From the NCBI GenBank assembly GCA_018711185.1, contig DVIQ01000043.1, positions 49,387 through 113,386 of the forward strand: 64,000 bases of DNA. The letters run 5' to 3'. Positions 26,510 through 34,879 of this stretch are shown one piece after another. This DNA is from Candidatus Limivivens intestinipullorum (GTDB lineage Bacteria; Bacillota; Clostridia; Lachnospirales; Lachnospiraceae). Below the pieces are notes generated by a model, which saw only the letters and a list, made by a program, of their open reading frames with translations, was not told the origin of the DNA and searched no databases. The position numbers and the translations under genes are program-made. The stretch's first letter is position 1; every line of letters starts with the position of its first letter.

Positions 26510-27331
26510 CTATTCGTGTACGCTGCTGGGGTCCAGAATGCTGCGAAGCGCATTTCCGCCCAGGTCGAACAGCACTACAGTAAGCACCAGCATCAGCCCC
26601 GGGAATAGGGCCAGCCACCAGTTTCCCATAATCAGGTACGTCATGCTCTCCGACAGAATCACCCCGATAGCCGGCTGTTCCGCGGAAAGGCCAAAGCCCA
26701 GAAAGGTGATGCTGGACTCATGAAGAATCGCGTGAGGAAACATCAGCACCAGCCCCACCAGGAACTGGGGCAGAAGATGCGGAAACATATGCTTCCAGGC
26801 AATCTTCATTTTGCTGTGCCCGAGCTTCTCCGCGATCTGAATGTACTCGCTCTCTTTCAGCTGCAGCACTTCTCCCCGGATCAGCCTTGCAAGTGAAGTC
26901 CAATGAGTCAGGGCCACCCCGATGATCACGCCCCGAAGCCCCCTCCCCAAAGCGTAGGAAATCAAAAGCAAAAGCAGGATGTGCGGAATGCCCATAACCA
27001 GGTCAATCAAAAAGGAAATGACGGAATCTGTCCTTTTCCCGAACACCGCGGCGGCCAGCCCCAGAAGAAGGGCCATGACGGCGCTCACTCCAGCCGCGCA
27101 GACGCCGATGAGAATACTGATGGACAGTCCGGTAAGAGTACGGTAAAACATATTTCTTCCAAGCCAGTCCGTTCCAAAGGGGTATTCCAGGCAGGGAGCC
27201 AGATTCGTTCTGGTAAAGTCCGTGGTCATAGCGGCTTCCCGGCACAGGACGCCGCTTATGGCTACCGCCGCCAGAAAAACCACGGAAAAGCCGAACAAAA
27301 GCTTTGCCCTCTTTCTCTGATTCCATCTCAT
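26510..27331 (-). CDS. ABC transporter permease, DppC/NikC type
   Basis: The 273-residue integral membrane protein has a first span (LLFGFSVVFLAAVAISGVL), the family beginning PCLEYPFGTDWLGRNMFYR and the cytoplasmic EAA loop around EYIQIAEKLGHSKMKIAWKHMFPHLL. It overlaps the preceding permease by 4 bases (ATGA). Confidence 0.93.
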   Translation of the reverse strand: MRWNQRKRAKLLFGFSVVFLAAVAISGVLCREAAMTTDFTRTNLAPCLEYPFGTDWLGRNMFYRTLTGLSISILIGVCAAGVSAVMALLLGLAAAVFGKRTDSVISFLIDLVMGIPHILLLLLISYALGRGLRGVIIGVALTHWTSLARLIRGEVLQLKESEYIQIAEKLGHSKMKIAWKHMFPHLLPQFLVGLVLMFPHAILHESSITFLGFGLSAEQPAIGVILSESMTYLIMGNWWLALFPGLMLVLTVVLFDLGGNALRSILDPSSVHE

Positions 27332-28323
27332 TTTGGCCGTCCCCCTTTCCGGATCCGGGGATCCACCGCGCCATAGAGCAGATTTGCCGCGAAATTTCCC
27401 AGAAATACGATGGCGGCCGTAATCAGAGTAATCCCCATCAAAAGAGGCACGTCGCTTCCCGTCCCGGCGGCCACCGCCGCCTGTCCAAGCCCCGGATAGG
27501 AAAAGACCTGCTCCACCAGCACCGAACCTCCGATAATTTCGCTGATGGAGGCGAACTGCAAAGTGATGGCCGGCAGAAGCACGTTTCTCAGCCCGTGACG
27601 AAGCACGATTTTCCAGGTACTCTCTCCTCTTGCCCTGGCAAAGAGCACGTAATCGCTGGCCATAATATCAATCATCTTCTCCCTGGTATGAAGGGCGATA
27701 TTGGAAACCCCGGTGATGCTTAGAGTCGCCGCCGGAAGGATTGCGTGGCGCACCCGGTCCAGGAAGGTGACGCCGCTTGCCTCCACGCCGATGGGCACAC
27801 TGAGCCCGATTGGCAAAACCTTCAGCCACACGGTAAACACCATCAGCAGAAGCAGGGCCAGCCAGAAGGCAGGTGTACTAGCGATCAAAAGCGAATAGCC
27901 TCTGATTGCCCGGTCAGCCAGCCTTCCTTTAAAGACGCCGGCTATGATTCCCAGCAGAAAACCCAGAACCCCTGACAAAATCCAGGCGATTCCCATTAAA
28001 AACAGGGAATTGGACAGCTTCACGGCAATCACTCTGGTCACCGGCTGCCGATAGAGCAAAGAAGTGCCCAGATCTCCCCGCAGAGCGTCTGTCATCCAGT
28101 TCAGATAGCGTTCCACCGGAGGCGTATCCACCCCCCAGTAGGAACGCAGCTTTTCCTTCTGTTCTTCGCTCATGGCCCCTAAGGCCGCCTGCCCTACATT
28201 GGCCTGAAGCGGGTCAATGGGGGAAGCGGACACCAGAGCAAAAGTGACGACGCTCACCGCGAACAGAAGAAGAACCATTCTTATGAGATTTTTCCCGGCA
28301 AACAGTAAATGATGCTTTATCAA
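27328..28323 (-). CDS. ABC transporter permease, DppB/NikB type
   Basis: The 331-residue permease has the expected N-terminal span (LIRMVLLLFAVSVVTFALV), a large periplasmic-type loop with PIDPLQANVG, and the EAA region SDYVLFARARGESTWKIVLRHGLRNVLLP. It starts 6 bases after the stop of the binding protein gene. Confidence 0.93.
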   Translation of the reverse strand: MIKHHLLFAGKNLIRMVLLLFAVSVVTFALVSASPIDPLQANVGQAALGAMSEEQKEKLRSYWGVDTPPVERYLNWMTDALRGDLGTSLLYRQPVTRVIAVKLSNSLFLMGIAWILSGVLGFLLGIIAGVFKGRLADRAIRGYSLLIASTPAFWLALLLLMVFTVWLKVLPIGLSVPIGVEASGVTFLDRVRHAILPAATLSITGVSNIALHTREKMIDIMASDYVLFARARGESTWKIVLRHGLRNVLLPAITLQFASISEIIGGSVLVEQVFSYPGLGQAAVAAGTGSDVPLLMGITLITAAIVFLGNFAANLLYGAVDPRIRKGGRPK

Positions 28324-28329
28324 CGCGCG

Positions 28330-29916
28330 TTACTCCCATTCCCATTCATCAATATTGTTTACGATGGACCAGCCATGCCCGTGGGGATGAATCTTCTGGT
28401 CCGCCACCTTTAAGCCGTCCCGGACAAAGTACAGGTGATCGATGTTGCACAGCCAGATCCAGGGAATATCTCCCTCCTGGGTAATTCCCGTCTCCCCGTC
28501 CCACTGAGCCTTTTTCCAGAGCTCATAGGACTCCTCCAGGTCATTGCTCTGGAGCGCCTGATCCATGTAGGCATCCACGGTTTCGTTGGCGTAGGGGGAG
28601 TACTGGGCAAGTCCGGTATCCTCCATCGTGTGATACAGGTTGTAGAGTTCCATAGGCGTATGGGCTCCCCAGCCCCACATCAGCGCGTCGGACTGGGCCC
28701 GGTCATAAGCCGTGTCCCATCCCACGCTCTCAGTGGTCGCTTCAATGCCAAGCTCCCGAAGCTGGTTGGCCGTGTTCTCCGCCAGTGCCTGGCGGACAGA
28801 ATCGCCGCTGGCGAACATCAGGGTAAAGGCCGCCTTTTCTCCATCCTTCTCCCGGATACCATCTTCGCCTTCCACCCAGCCGGCCTCGTCCATCAAAGCC
28901 TTGGCCGCCTCCAGGTCATAAGCGGTTTCCGCCTCCTCATTGTACCAGGGCATCTTATCGCATACGCTGTAGGCCACGCTTCCGTAACCGTTCAGTACCT
29001 GGTCGATCATGGCCTCCCGGTCAATGGCCAGGTTAATGGCCCGCCTTACGTTTACGTCGCTGGTAAAGGAATTTCCATAGACAATGCCGTCGATTTCCTG
29101 GGGCTCGGTGCACGGAAGGTTAAAGCCCCGGTTGTCCACGGTGTCCACGCTCATAAGGCTGTAGCCGTCAATGGTCACCTCGCTGTAGGCGGCCGCTGTG
29201 TGCGCCACATCCACCTGTCCGGCCATGGCCGCCGCCAGAGCCGCGTCTTCCTCCATAAAGAGCACCGTCAGCTTCTGGATTTTCGGCGTCTCTCCGTAAT
29301 AATCAGGATTCGCCTCAAAAATCACCTGCTGCCCCTGATCCCACTGCTTCATGATATAACGGCCGGAGCCGATGGGGTTCTGTCCGTAATTCTCATCGTA
29401 AGCGTGTTCCGGGACAATCCCCACAACCGCCATGGTATAGGGCCAGATCGAATACGGCTCGTTCATATGAAACTCCACGGTGGTATCGTCCACGGCCACA
29501 GCCTCTTTCAGCATCGTAAAATCATTTACAGAGCTGTTGTCCCGGCAGTTGTTATAGGTAAAGGCCACATCTGATGCCGTCAGCGGCTCCCCGTCGGTAA
29601 ACTTTACGTCGTCCCGGATCTGAACCGTCCAGGTTAAGCCGTCCTCGCTGCAGGAATACGACACAGCCAGATCATTCTCAATGCCAAGATCCGTAGTGGT
29701 CCGCACCAAAGTGCTCTGAATCAACGGCTCATGTACGTGCTCCCCCGCTCCCCAGCCGTAGACCGGGTCAAATCCGGAGGCCGGCTCCGAGCTCACCGGC
29801 ATGGTCACCACAACTTCCTGTGAAGTATCTGTTTCGGAGGCAAATGCCTGGCCCGAAAACGCCGCGGCGGACATCGCCAGGGCGCACAGCAGACTTGCAA
29901 ATTTTCTTAATTTCAT
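28330..29916 (-). CDS. family 5 substrate-binding protein of nickel/peptide ABC importer
   Basis: The 528-residue protein starts MKLRKFASLLCALAMSAAAF and has a signal peptide cut near AFAS-E. The core shows SEPASGFDPVYGWG, EPLIQSTLVRTT, DDVKFTDGEPLTASDVAFTY and PIGSGRYIMKQW, the SBP family 5 pattern. The GWG and PLIQSTL features recall nickel or metallophore binding proteins (NikA/CntA) more than dipeptide ones; this is a judgement from memory. There is no lipobox: the Cys at 11 is within the helix without the needed small residue before it. The start has AAAAGGAG and a clear promoter upstream. Confidence 0.88.
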   Translation of the reverse strand: MKLRKFASLLCALAMSAAAFSGQAFASETDTSQEVVVTMPVSSEPASGFDPVYGWGAGEHVHEPLIQSTLVRTTTDLGIENDLAVSYSCSEDGLTWTVQIRDDVKFTDGEPLTASDVAFTYNNCRDNSSVNDFTMLKEAVAVDDTTVEFHMNEPYSIWPYTMAVVGIVPEHAYDENYGQNPIGSGRYIMKQWDQGQQVIFEANPDYYGETPKIQKLTVLFMEEDAALAAAMAGQVDVAHTAAAYSEVTIDGYSLMSVDTVDNRGFNLPCTEPQEIDGIVYGNSFTSDVNVRRAINLAIDREAMIDQVLNGYGSVAYSVCDKMPWYNEEAETAYDLEAAKALMDEAGWVEGEDGIREKDGEKAAFTLMFASGDSVRQALAENTANQLRELGIEATTESVGWDTAYDRAQSDALMWGWGAHTPMELYNLYHTMEDTGLAQYSPYANETVDAYMDQALQSNDLEESYELWKKAQWDGETGITQEGDIPWIWLCNIDHLYFVRDGLKVADQKIHPHGHGWSIVNNIDEWEWE

Positions 29917-29986
29917 TCTTAAACTCCTTTTCGCTCCGCAGGCACCGGGCATGCGATGTTCCGGCCGGCGGGTTTTGTATGCACCC

Positions 29987-30015
29987 ATTATATGTGAACG
30001 TCTTTTTTTTCACAA
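29987..30015 (-). promoter_or_regulatory. promoter of the ABC uptake operon
   Basis: TTGTGA (30010-30015), 17 bases, TATAAT (29987-29992) on the minus strand, about 70 bases before the binding protein start. No NikR or Fur site is obvious. Confidence 0.7.
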
Positions 30016-30087
30016 GCCTGTGGGGGGGTTATTTTTTTGTACTTTTTTATGAAATCGCTGCTGCCCGCGACGGCACACTTTGGGAGA

Positions 30088-30133
30088 AACAAAACGCCGC
30101 CTTCCTATCAATTCTGATAAGAAAGCGGCGGCA
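30088..30133 (-). terminator. intrinsic terminator of the winged-helix gene
   Basis: GCCGCC-CTT-CTTATCA and TGATA-GAA-GGCGGC form a long stem on the minus strand, followed by GTTTTGTTTC. It separates the winged-helix gene from the ABC operon promoter. Confidence 0.75.
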
Positions 30134-30143
30134 TCCCCGGCTT

Positions 30144-30446
30144 TTACGCCGGACAATACATATACCCGACCTTACGGACCGTTACCAGCCTGTCCCGGTA
30201 TTCCCCGAAACATTTCCGAAGTCTTTTTATATAAACGTCCACAAGCCTGCTCGACCCGTAGTAGTCGTATTCCCAGACCAGATGCAGGATCCTCTCTCTG
30301 GATAAAACCACTCCGCTGTTTTTTACGAGACATTCCAGCACCTTGTATTCCATGGCATTCAGCTGAATCTCTTCTCCGCCGATCATCACCGTATGATTTT
30401 CCCGGTTCAGCCGAATACCGGCATCTTTTCCTGTCCCTTTTTCCAT
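30144..30446 (-). CDS. OmpR/PhoB-type winged-helix protein without receiver domain
   Basis: The C-terminal 90 residues are a clear OmpR effector domain: GIRLNRENHTVMIGGEEIQLNAMEYKVLECLVKN split over the first strands, then LSRERILHLVWEY, SSRLVDVYIKRLRKCFG and VRKVGYMYCPA. I chose the ATG at 30446 (100 residues); the frame stays open to 30659, and another ATG at 30542 would add 32 residues of no recognised domain. No phosphoacceptor domain is encoded upstream, nor a kinase. It may be a stand-alone regulator or a truncated response regulator. The start has only a weak site (GAGGAA close to ATG). Confidence 0.65.
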   Translation of the reverse strand: MEKGTGKDAGIRLNRENHTVMIGGEEIQLNAMEYKVLECLVKNSGVVLSRERILHLVWEYDYYGSSRLVDVYIKRLRKCFGEYRDRLVTVRKVGYMYCPA

Positions 30447-30668
30447 TTTCCTCGCCACCGTTAAACAGTAGGTTCCGGCGCGCCCAAAGGACCCTGCCGG
30501 ATCGTTTTCTTTTACACAATATACTTTACAACTTAAACCCATGTTTAATGCAAGAGCAAAACTGTGATTTTTTTGTGACGAAAAACGGGAGCGTCCGGTT
30601 CCGGTCCCGGATGCTCCCACTTCCCCCGCCCCTCGCTGGTGCGGCGGGGAATTTTTCATGAAACTTTC

Positions 30669-30697
30669 GCAGCGATTCAGCGAAGCTGAACTGTCAC
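30669..30697. repeat. TTCAGC/GCTGAA palindrome (family A core)
   Basis: GCGATTCAGC and GCTGAACTGTCAC pair around two bases. It is at the edge of the unexplained GC-rich stretch. Confidence 0.65.
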
Positions 30698-31065
30698 AAG
30701 CATTCCGCCGGCGGATTTGGCACGCTGTCCGCCTTTGGAAATCCGTATGGAGCAGGAACGCGATACTCCCCAGTCAGAGTCTGGAAGACCCTGATCCGCG
30801 TCCCGCGCTGCCGGGGAGGATATCCCCCGTGTCTGCTCTTTTCCGCAAAGAAACCGCCTGAAGCAGGAACCCCAACATTCAAGACCTTCCCGGACTTCCA
30901 AATAGCGGGACTGGCTACACTCCATTGGACATTTCCCCCCGTCCGTTTGCCCCGGTATCTTCCAAAGCCCTGCGGTCCTGCTACGCAGCTTGGGATTCGT
31001 AAAACAACTTTCTGATCCGGCCATCCCCCGGCGGCCGAAGCCAGGGAAATCCGGAACAGCTCGTC

Positions 31066-31146
31066 ATGAGAAGGATACAGATTTTACAGGCTTTTCTTTT
31101 ATGGATCACAGCCGGCATCCTTTACATTTCCATGAAAATAAGCTGA
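31066..31146 (+). CDS. possible 26-residue hydrophobic peptide
   Basis: ATG at 31066 opens a 26-codon frame encoding MRRIQILQAFLLWITAGILY plus a short basic end. It is a positively charged start with one hydrophobic helix, upstream of an Agr-like kinase. It lacks the cysteine of a cyclic AgrD peptide, and its ribosome site (GGAACAG) is weak. It may be chance. Confidence 0.2.
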   Translation: MRRIQILQAFLLWITAGILYISMKIS

Positions 31147-31213
31147 CCCTTTTTTGGCAACAGTTTCGTCTTGTCAAACTGTTACTAACTTTTTACGATT
31201 TCTCGTTTTTTTA

Positions 31214-31242
31214 TTTACATTCCCCCTTTCTGATGTTAGAAT
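31214..31242 (+). promoter_or_regulatory. promoter of the sensor kinase - regulator pair
   Basis: TTTACA (31214-31219), 17 bases, TAGAAT (31237-31242). The leader contains repeated TTTTGTAA tracts (31251-31275) and an inverted repeat GAACG-CC with GG-CGTTC (31281-31309) just before the ribosome binding site. Confidence 0.55.
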
Positions 31243-31323
31243 TATACTATCTTTTGTAACTTTTTTGTAATTTTTGTCTTGAACGTCCATTTTTTTGTCC
31301 TGGGCGTTCGGATTGGAGCGTTT

Positions 31324-32568
31324 ATGATATCGGATATTATTTCCGGGCTGCTCTACGGCATTCTGTTTTCTCTGGCTGCCGCGGAATTTCTGCCCGATCC
31401 CCTGGGATGGAAAAACCGGGCCATCCTTCTTTTTTCTTCCTGGATTTACCTTGTGCTGACGCGCCTGTCCGGACCCACGGCGATACCGGTGCTTCTCCTC
31501 TACGGACTGCTCTTCGTCTTTTTTCGGACGCGGCTTCGAGGCATCAGCCTCTGCTGCGCCCAGGCCGGTTTTTTCCTTGCGCTGGTTGTGGGACGCTGCT
31601 GCTTTTCTTTTTTATCCTTTTTCCGACCGGTTTCTCTTTTCACCCCACTGCCTGCGGCGGCCATTCTGCTTATAACGGCCCCTCTGCTCAAAGCGGCGGG
31701 ATACCGGCTTGGCGCCCTTTTTCCCGGAAAGACCCCGGACATCCCCGGTGTCCTGGCCGCGGAAGTTTTTCTTTTTTTCCTCAGTCTGGAGGCCATGCTT
31801 TTGTACCCTTCGGTTCTGGCAGTGTCCGCAGCCTCTATGGCCGTTCTAGCAGTCCTCTCCTTCCTGCTTCTCTTCCGCCTTGCGCGGCTTGTGATCCAGG
31901 AGCAGAAAAACGCCTCGGAGAGCCGATCTTTGCGTACCCTAGAGGCTTATACGGAAAATCTGGAGCAGGCAAACCTGCAGCTTCGCCGTTTTAAACACGA
32001 TTATACCAACATCCTCTCCACCATGTCCGACTACATGGAGCAGGGGAACCTTCTCGGACTTAAAAGCTATTTTCAGGATCAGATTCTTCCCATGAGCAGC
32101 CAGATGCAGCTCTCCTCCTTCGATGCCTCCGCCCTGTCGTCCATGCAGATTCCAGAGGTCAAAAGTCTTCTGATCAGCAAGATTCTGTCCGAACGGGCCA
32201 AAAGCCTGAAGGTAAAAATACAAATCGCCTCCCCCATCTCCTGGATGGTCATGGATACCGGCGATTTCTGCCGGGTTCTCGGGATTTATCTGGACAACGC
32301 CCTGGACGGCGCTCTGGAATCGGAAAAAAAGGAGCTGCAGATCAGCCTGGACGACACGGCAGAGGGCCATTCCCTGGTCATTATCAATTCCTGCAATTCT
32401 CCTTCCCTTCCTCTGGACCGCATCGGCCAGGAGAGCTTCACCACAAAGGGAAGCGGCCACGGCATGGGTCTTGCCACGGCGGCGGAGATATTGAAAAAGC
32501 ATCCTTATGTATACAAAAGGACGCTCTTAAAAGACGGTTATTTTATCCAGCAGCTGGACAATTTTTAA
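31324..32568 (+). CDS. Agr-like sensor histidine kinase (GHKL domain)
   Basis: The 414-residue protein has six or seven membrane spans (first 210 residues), a short coiled linker and a GHKL kinase core. The H-box is LQLRRFKHDYTNILSTMSDY (H near residue 226), the N-box LGIYLDNALDGALESE, and the G-box TTKGSGHGMGLATAAEI. This is the AgrC/quorum-peptide receptor class. ATG at 31324 follows TTGGAGCG and is preferred over an upstream TTG. The partner regulator follows after 53 bases with a small hairpin between. No AgrB or clear AgrD is seen. Confidence 0.88.
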   Translation: MISDIISGLLYGILFSLAAAEFLPDPLGWKNRAILLFSSWIYLVLTRLSGPTAIPVLLLYGLLFVFFRTRLRGISLCCAQAGFFLALVVGRCCFSFLSFFRPVSLFTPLPAAAILLITAPLLKAAGYRLGALFPGKTPDIPGVLAAEVFLFFLSLEAMLLYPSVLAVSAASMAVLAVLSFLLLFRLARLVIQEQKNASESRSLRTLEAYTENLEQANLQLRRFKHDYTNILSTMSDYMEQGNLLGLKSYFQDQILPMSSQMQLSSFDASALSSMQIPEVKSLLISKILSERAKSLKVKIQIASPISWMVMDTGDFCRVLGIYLDNALDGALESEKKELQISLDDTAEGHSLVIINSCNSPSLPLDRIGQESFTTKGSGHGMGLATAAEILKKHPYVYKRTLLKDGYFIQQLDNF

Positions 32569-32576
32569 TCCCACTC

Positions 32577-32594
32577 CCGCGCATCTTGCGCGGG
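32577..32594 (+). other. small GC stem-loop between kinase and regulator
   Basis: CCCGCGC and GCGCGGG pair around a four-base loop. With no T-run it is likely an mRNA processing or attenuation element rather than a terminator. Confidence 0.4.
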
Positions 32595-32621
32595 TCATGA
32601 CGAAATGATTCTGGAGGAGTT

Positions 32622-33347
32622 ATGTTAAAACTGTATTTCTGCGACGACAACCCTGCCTGGCTTTCCGCTTTTTCGGATTACGGAAAAAAGGCTATTTTAT
32701 TAAAAACTGAGTGGGACGTCTCCTTTGCCGGAGCGTATTCCACTCCCCAGGAGCTTCTGGCCGCGCTGCCAGAGGCCGGGGATACGGGGCTGTACTTCCT
32801 GGATATTGATTTTCAGGAAACCATGGACGGCTTTGCCCTGGCCCAGAAAATCCGCGCCGCCGATCCCAGAGCTTTTCTGGTCTTCATCACCGCTCATGCG
32901 GATCTGGCTCCCCTGACCTTCCGCTACCGCCTGGAAGCCATGGACTTTATCTCCAAGGACCGCCCCTCCTCTGTCCGGGGCCGCATCGTTGAATGCATCG
33001 ACGACGCCTACGCCCGCTATGAGGCCTTCTGCGGAAACTCTCAGGACTACCTCACCCTGCGCCGGGGAAACGGCACGGAAAACATTCCCGCCGCCTCCAT
33101 CCTTTTCATCCGGACCTCCACGGTCCCTCATCAGGTGGAGATCTGCCTTCCCGGCGAAATCACAGGGTATTACGCCACCCTGGATGGCCTGGAAAAAGAG
33201 CTTGGGGAAGATTTCGCCCGCTGCCACCGCTCCTGTCTTGTAAACAAAAAGCAGGTGGTCTCGGTCCGGAAAAAGGAGCGGGAGCTTGTACTAAAGGACG
33301 GCTCCGTCTTAAAATGCTCCTACCGGAATCTCCGTTTTTTCCTCTGA
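32622..33347 (+). CDS. LytTR family response regulator (AgrA-like)
   Basis: The 241-residue protein has a receiver domain with the acidic pair LYFCDDN at the start, the phosphoacceptor Asp in YFLDIDFQETMDGF (about residue 59) and FITAH. A LytTR DNA-binding domain follows (YLTLRRGNGTENIPAASILFI, FARCHRSCLVNKKQVVSV, LKCSYRNLRFFL). It would be phosphorylated by the kinase encoded just upstream. GGAGGAG precedes the ATG. Confidence 0.93.
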   Translation: MLKLYFCDDNPAWLSAFSDYGKKAILLKTEWDVSFAGAYSTPQELLAALPEAGDTGLYFLDIDFQETMDGFALAQKIRAADPRAFLVFITAHADLAPLTFRYRLEAMDFISKDRPSSVRGRIVECIDDAYARYEAFCGNSQDYLTLRRGNGTENIPAASILFIRTSTVPHQVEICLPGEITGYYATLDGLEKELGEDFARCHRSCLVNKKQVVSVRKKERELVLKDGSVLKCSYRNLRFFL

Positions 33348-33375
33348 GCGGCCTCCCTTATTCTTCGTGCAGCCA

Positions 33376-33484
33376 GTTACAGTTCAGCCGTGCTGAACCG
33401 TAACTGCAAAAATCCATTTGAAATCGCCTTCGGCGATGGGATTTTCGCACTCCCAAATCACGGTCTTACGGTCTGAACTGTTAC
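33376..33484 (+). repeat. family A composite lacking hairpin 3
   Basis: Palindrome (33376-33404), hairpin 2 (AAATCGCC/GGCGATGGGATTT), spacer with AATCACGGTCTTACGG, then directly the end TCTGAACTGTTAC. Compared with 23628-23762 the third hairpin is missing. The rarA stop codon (33481-33483) is in its terminal GTTAC. Confidence 0.8.
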
Positions 33485-34791
33485 CGCAGCCACTTCAGAT
33501 AGTTCTCAATCTCCTTTTCATACCCGTTCCCGCTGGGACGATAAAACTTCGTATCGCCCAGCTCCACAGGCAGATAGCGCTGCTTTGAAAAATGCTTGGG
33601 GCAATCGTGGGCGTACTCATACCCGATTCCCCTTCCCAGCTTCTGGGAACCCGGATAATGGGCATCCTGGAGGTAAGAGGGAATCGTAGCCTTTTCGTTT
33701 TTCACGGATTCCATGGCCTCGTAAATGGCATTTGTGGCGGAATTGCTTTTCGGCGCGCAGGCCACGTAAAGGGCCGCCTGGGCCAGAATAAGCTGGGATT
33801 CCGGCATTCCCACCCGCTCCACAGCCTGGGCCGCCGCCACAGCCACCTGAAGCGCCGCGGGATCGGCGTTTCCCACATCCTCCGAGGCGCAGATCATGAT
33901 TCTCCTGGCAATAAAGGTCACGCTTTCTCCCGCGTAGAGCATCCTGGCAAGGTAGTAAACCGCCGCGTCCGGGTCCGATCCCCGCATACTCTTGATAAAA
34001 GCGGAAATAGTGTCATAGTGGTTGTCCCCTGTCTTGTCATAGCGGACTACCCGCTTCTGGATGCACTCCGAGGCCACTTCCCTGGTAATGTGAATCTTGC
34101 CGTCTTCGCTCCGGTCCGTGGTCAGAACCGCCAGCTCCACGGCGTTTAAGGCGGATCTGGCGTCCCCGCCGGCCACATCAGCCAGAAACTCTGCGGCGTC
34201 CTCGTCGATCACCGCCCCGTAGCTTCCCATCCCCCGCTCCTGGTCGTACACTGCCCTGTGAATCAGCGTTTTTATATCCTCCGGCGAAAGAGGTTTCAGC
34301 TCAAAGATCACCGATCTGGAAAGCAGCGCCCCGTTCACCTCAAAATACGGATTCTCCGTGGTTGCCCCAATAAGGATCAGCGTCCCGTCCTCCACAAAGG
34401 GAAGGAGATAGTCCTGCTGCCCCTTATTGAACCGGTGGATCTCATCCACAAAAAGGATCGTACGCTTCCCGTACATTCCCAGGGAATCCTTGGCCTTCGC
34501 AACCACCTCTTCCATGTCCTTTTTCCCTGCCGCCGTGGCGTTTATCTGAGTGAATTCACCTTTCGTGGTATTGGCGATCACCCTGGCCAGAGTGGTCTTT
34601 CCGGTTCCCGGCGGCCCGTAAAAAATCACTGATCGAAGCTTATCCGCCCGGATCGCCCGGTAGAGCATCTTATCCTTTCCAATGATGTGCTGCTGCCCCA
34701 CCACTTCATCCAGGGTTCTGGGCCTGAGCCGGGAGGCCAGCGGCGACTCCTTTTCCATTGTGGTGCTTCTCATATAATCAAACAAATCCAT
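33481..34791 (-). CDS. rarA: replication-associated recombination protein A (RarA/MgsA)
   Basis: AAA+ ATPase related to clamp loaders that acts at stalled replication forks. The 436-residue protein starts [19 protein letters not shown], with Walker [12 protein letters not shown], Walker [17 protein letters not shown], sensor [12 protein letters not shown] and the C-terminal MgsA-type domain ([25 protein letters not shown]). The start at 34791 has GGCAGGAG upstream. The stop is provided by a repeat. Confidence 0.95.
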   Translation of the reverse strand: MDLFDYMRSTTMEKESPLASRLRPRTLDEVVGQQHIIGKDKMLYRAIRADKLRSVIFYGPPGTGKTTLARVIANTTKGEFTQINATAAGKKDMEEVVAKAKDSLGMYGKRTILFVDEIHRFNKGQQDYLLPFVEDGTLILIGATTENPYFEVNGALLSRSVIFELKPLSPEDIKTLIHRAVYDQERGMGSYGAVIDEDAAEFLADVAGGDARSALNAVELAVLTTDRSEDGKIHITREVASECIQKRVVRYDKTGDNHYDTISAFIKSMRGSDPDAAVYYLARMLYAGESVTFIARRIMICASEDVGNADPAALQVAVAAAQAVERVGMPESQLILAQAALYVACAPKSNSATNAIYEAMESVKNEKATIPSYLQDAHYPGSQKLGRGIGYEYAHDCPKHFSKQRYLPVELGDTKFYRPSGNGYEKEIENYLKWLR

Positions 34792-34818
34792 TTTTTCTGC
34801 TCCTGCCGCAGCAAAGTT

Positions 34819-34864
34819 TTCACAGCCCGCGCGGCCTGTGCGCAGACCTTGCCGAACTGTTGCG
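34819..34864. repeat. degenerate right end of a family A composite
   Basis: CACAGCCCGCGCGGCCTGTGCGC and GCCGAACTGTTGCGC resemble hairpin 3 and the terminal palindrome half. It lies between rarA and the deacetylase gene. Confidence 0.45.
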
Positions 34865-34879
34865 CAATGCATACGTTTC

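Larger units (their letters stand above)
30447..31213. other. long stretch without a convincing gene
   Basis: From the winged-helix gene to the promoter at 31214 I find no gene I can support. It holds inverted repeats near 30586-30650 (GGGAGC with GCTCCC), a family A palindrome at 30669-30697, then about 330 GC-rich bases (30700-31030) with open frames on both strands that resemble nothing I know, and a 26-codon frame at 31066-31146. The GC-rich part could be a decayed gene or a structured RNA. Confidence 0.5.
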
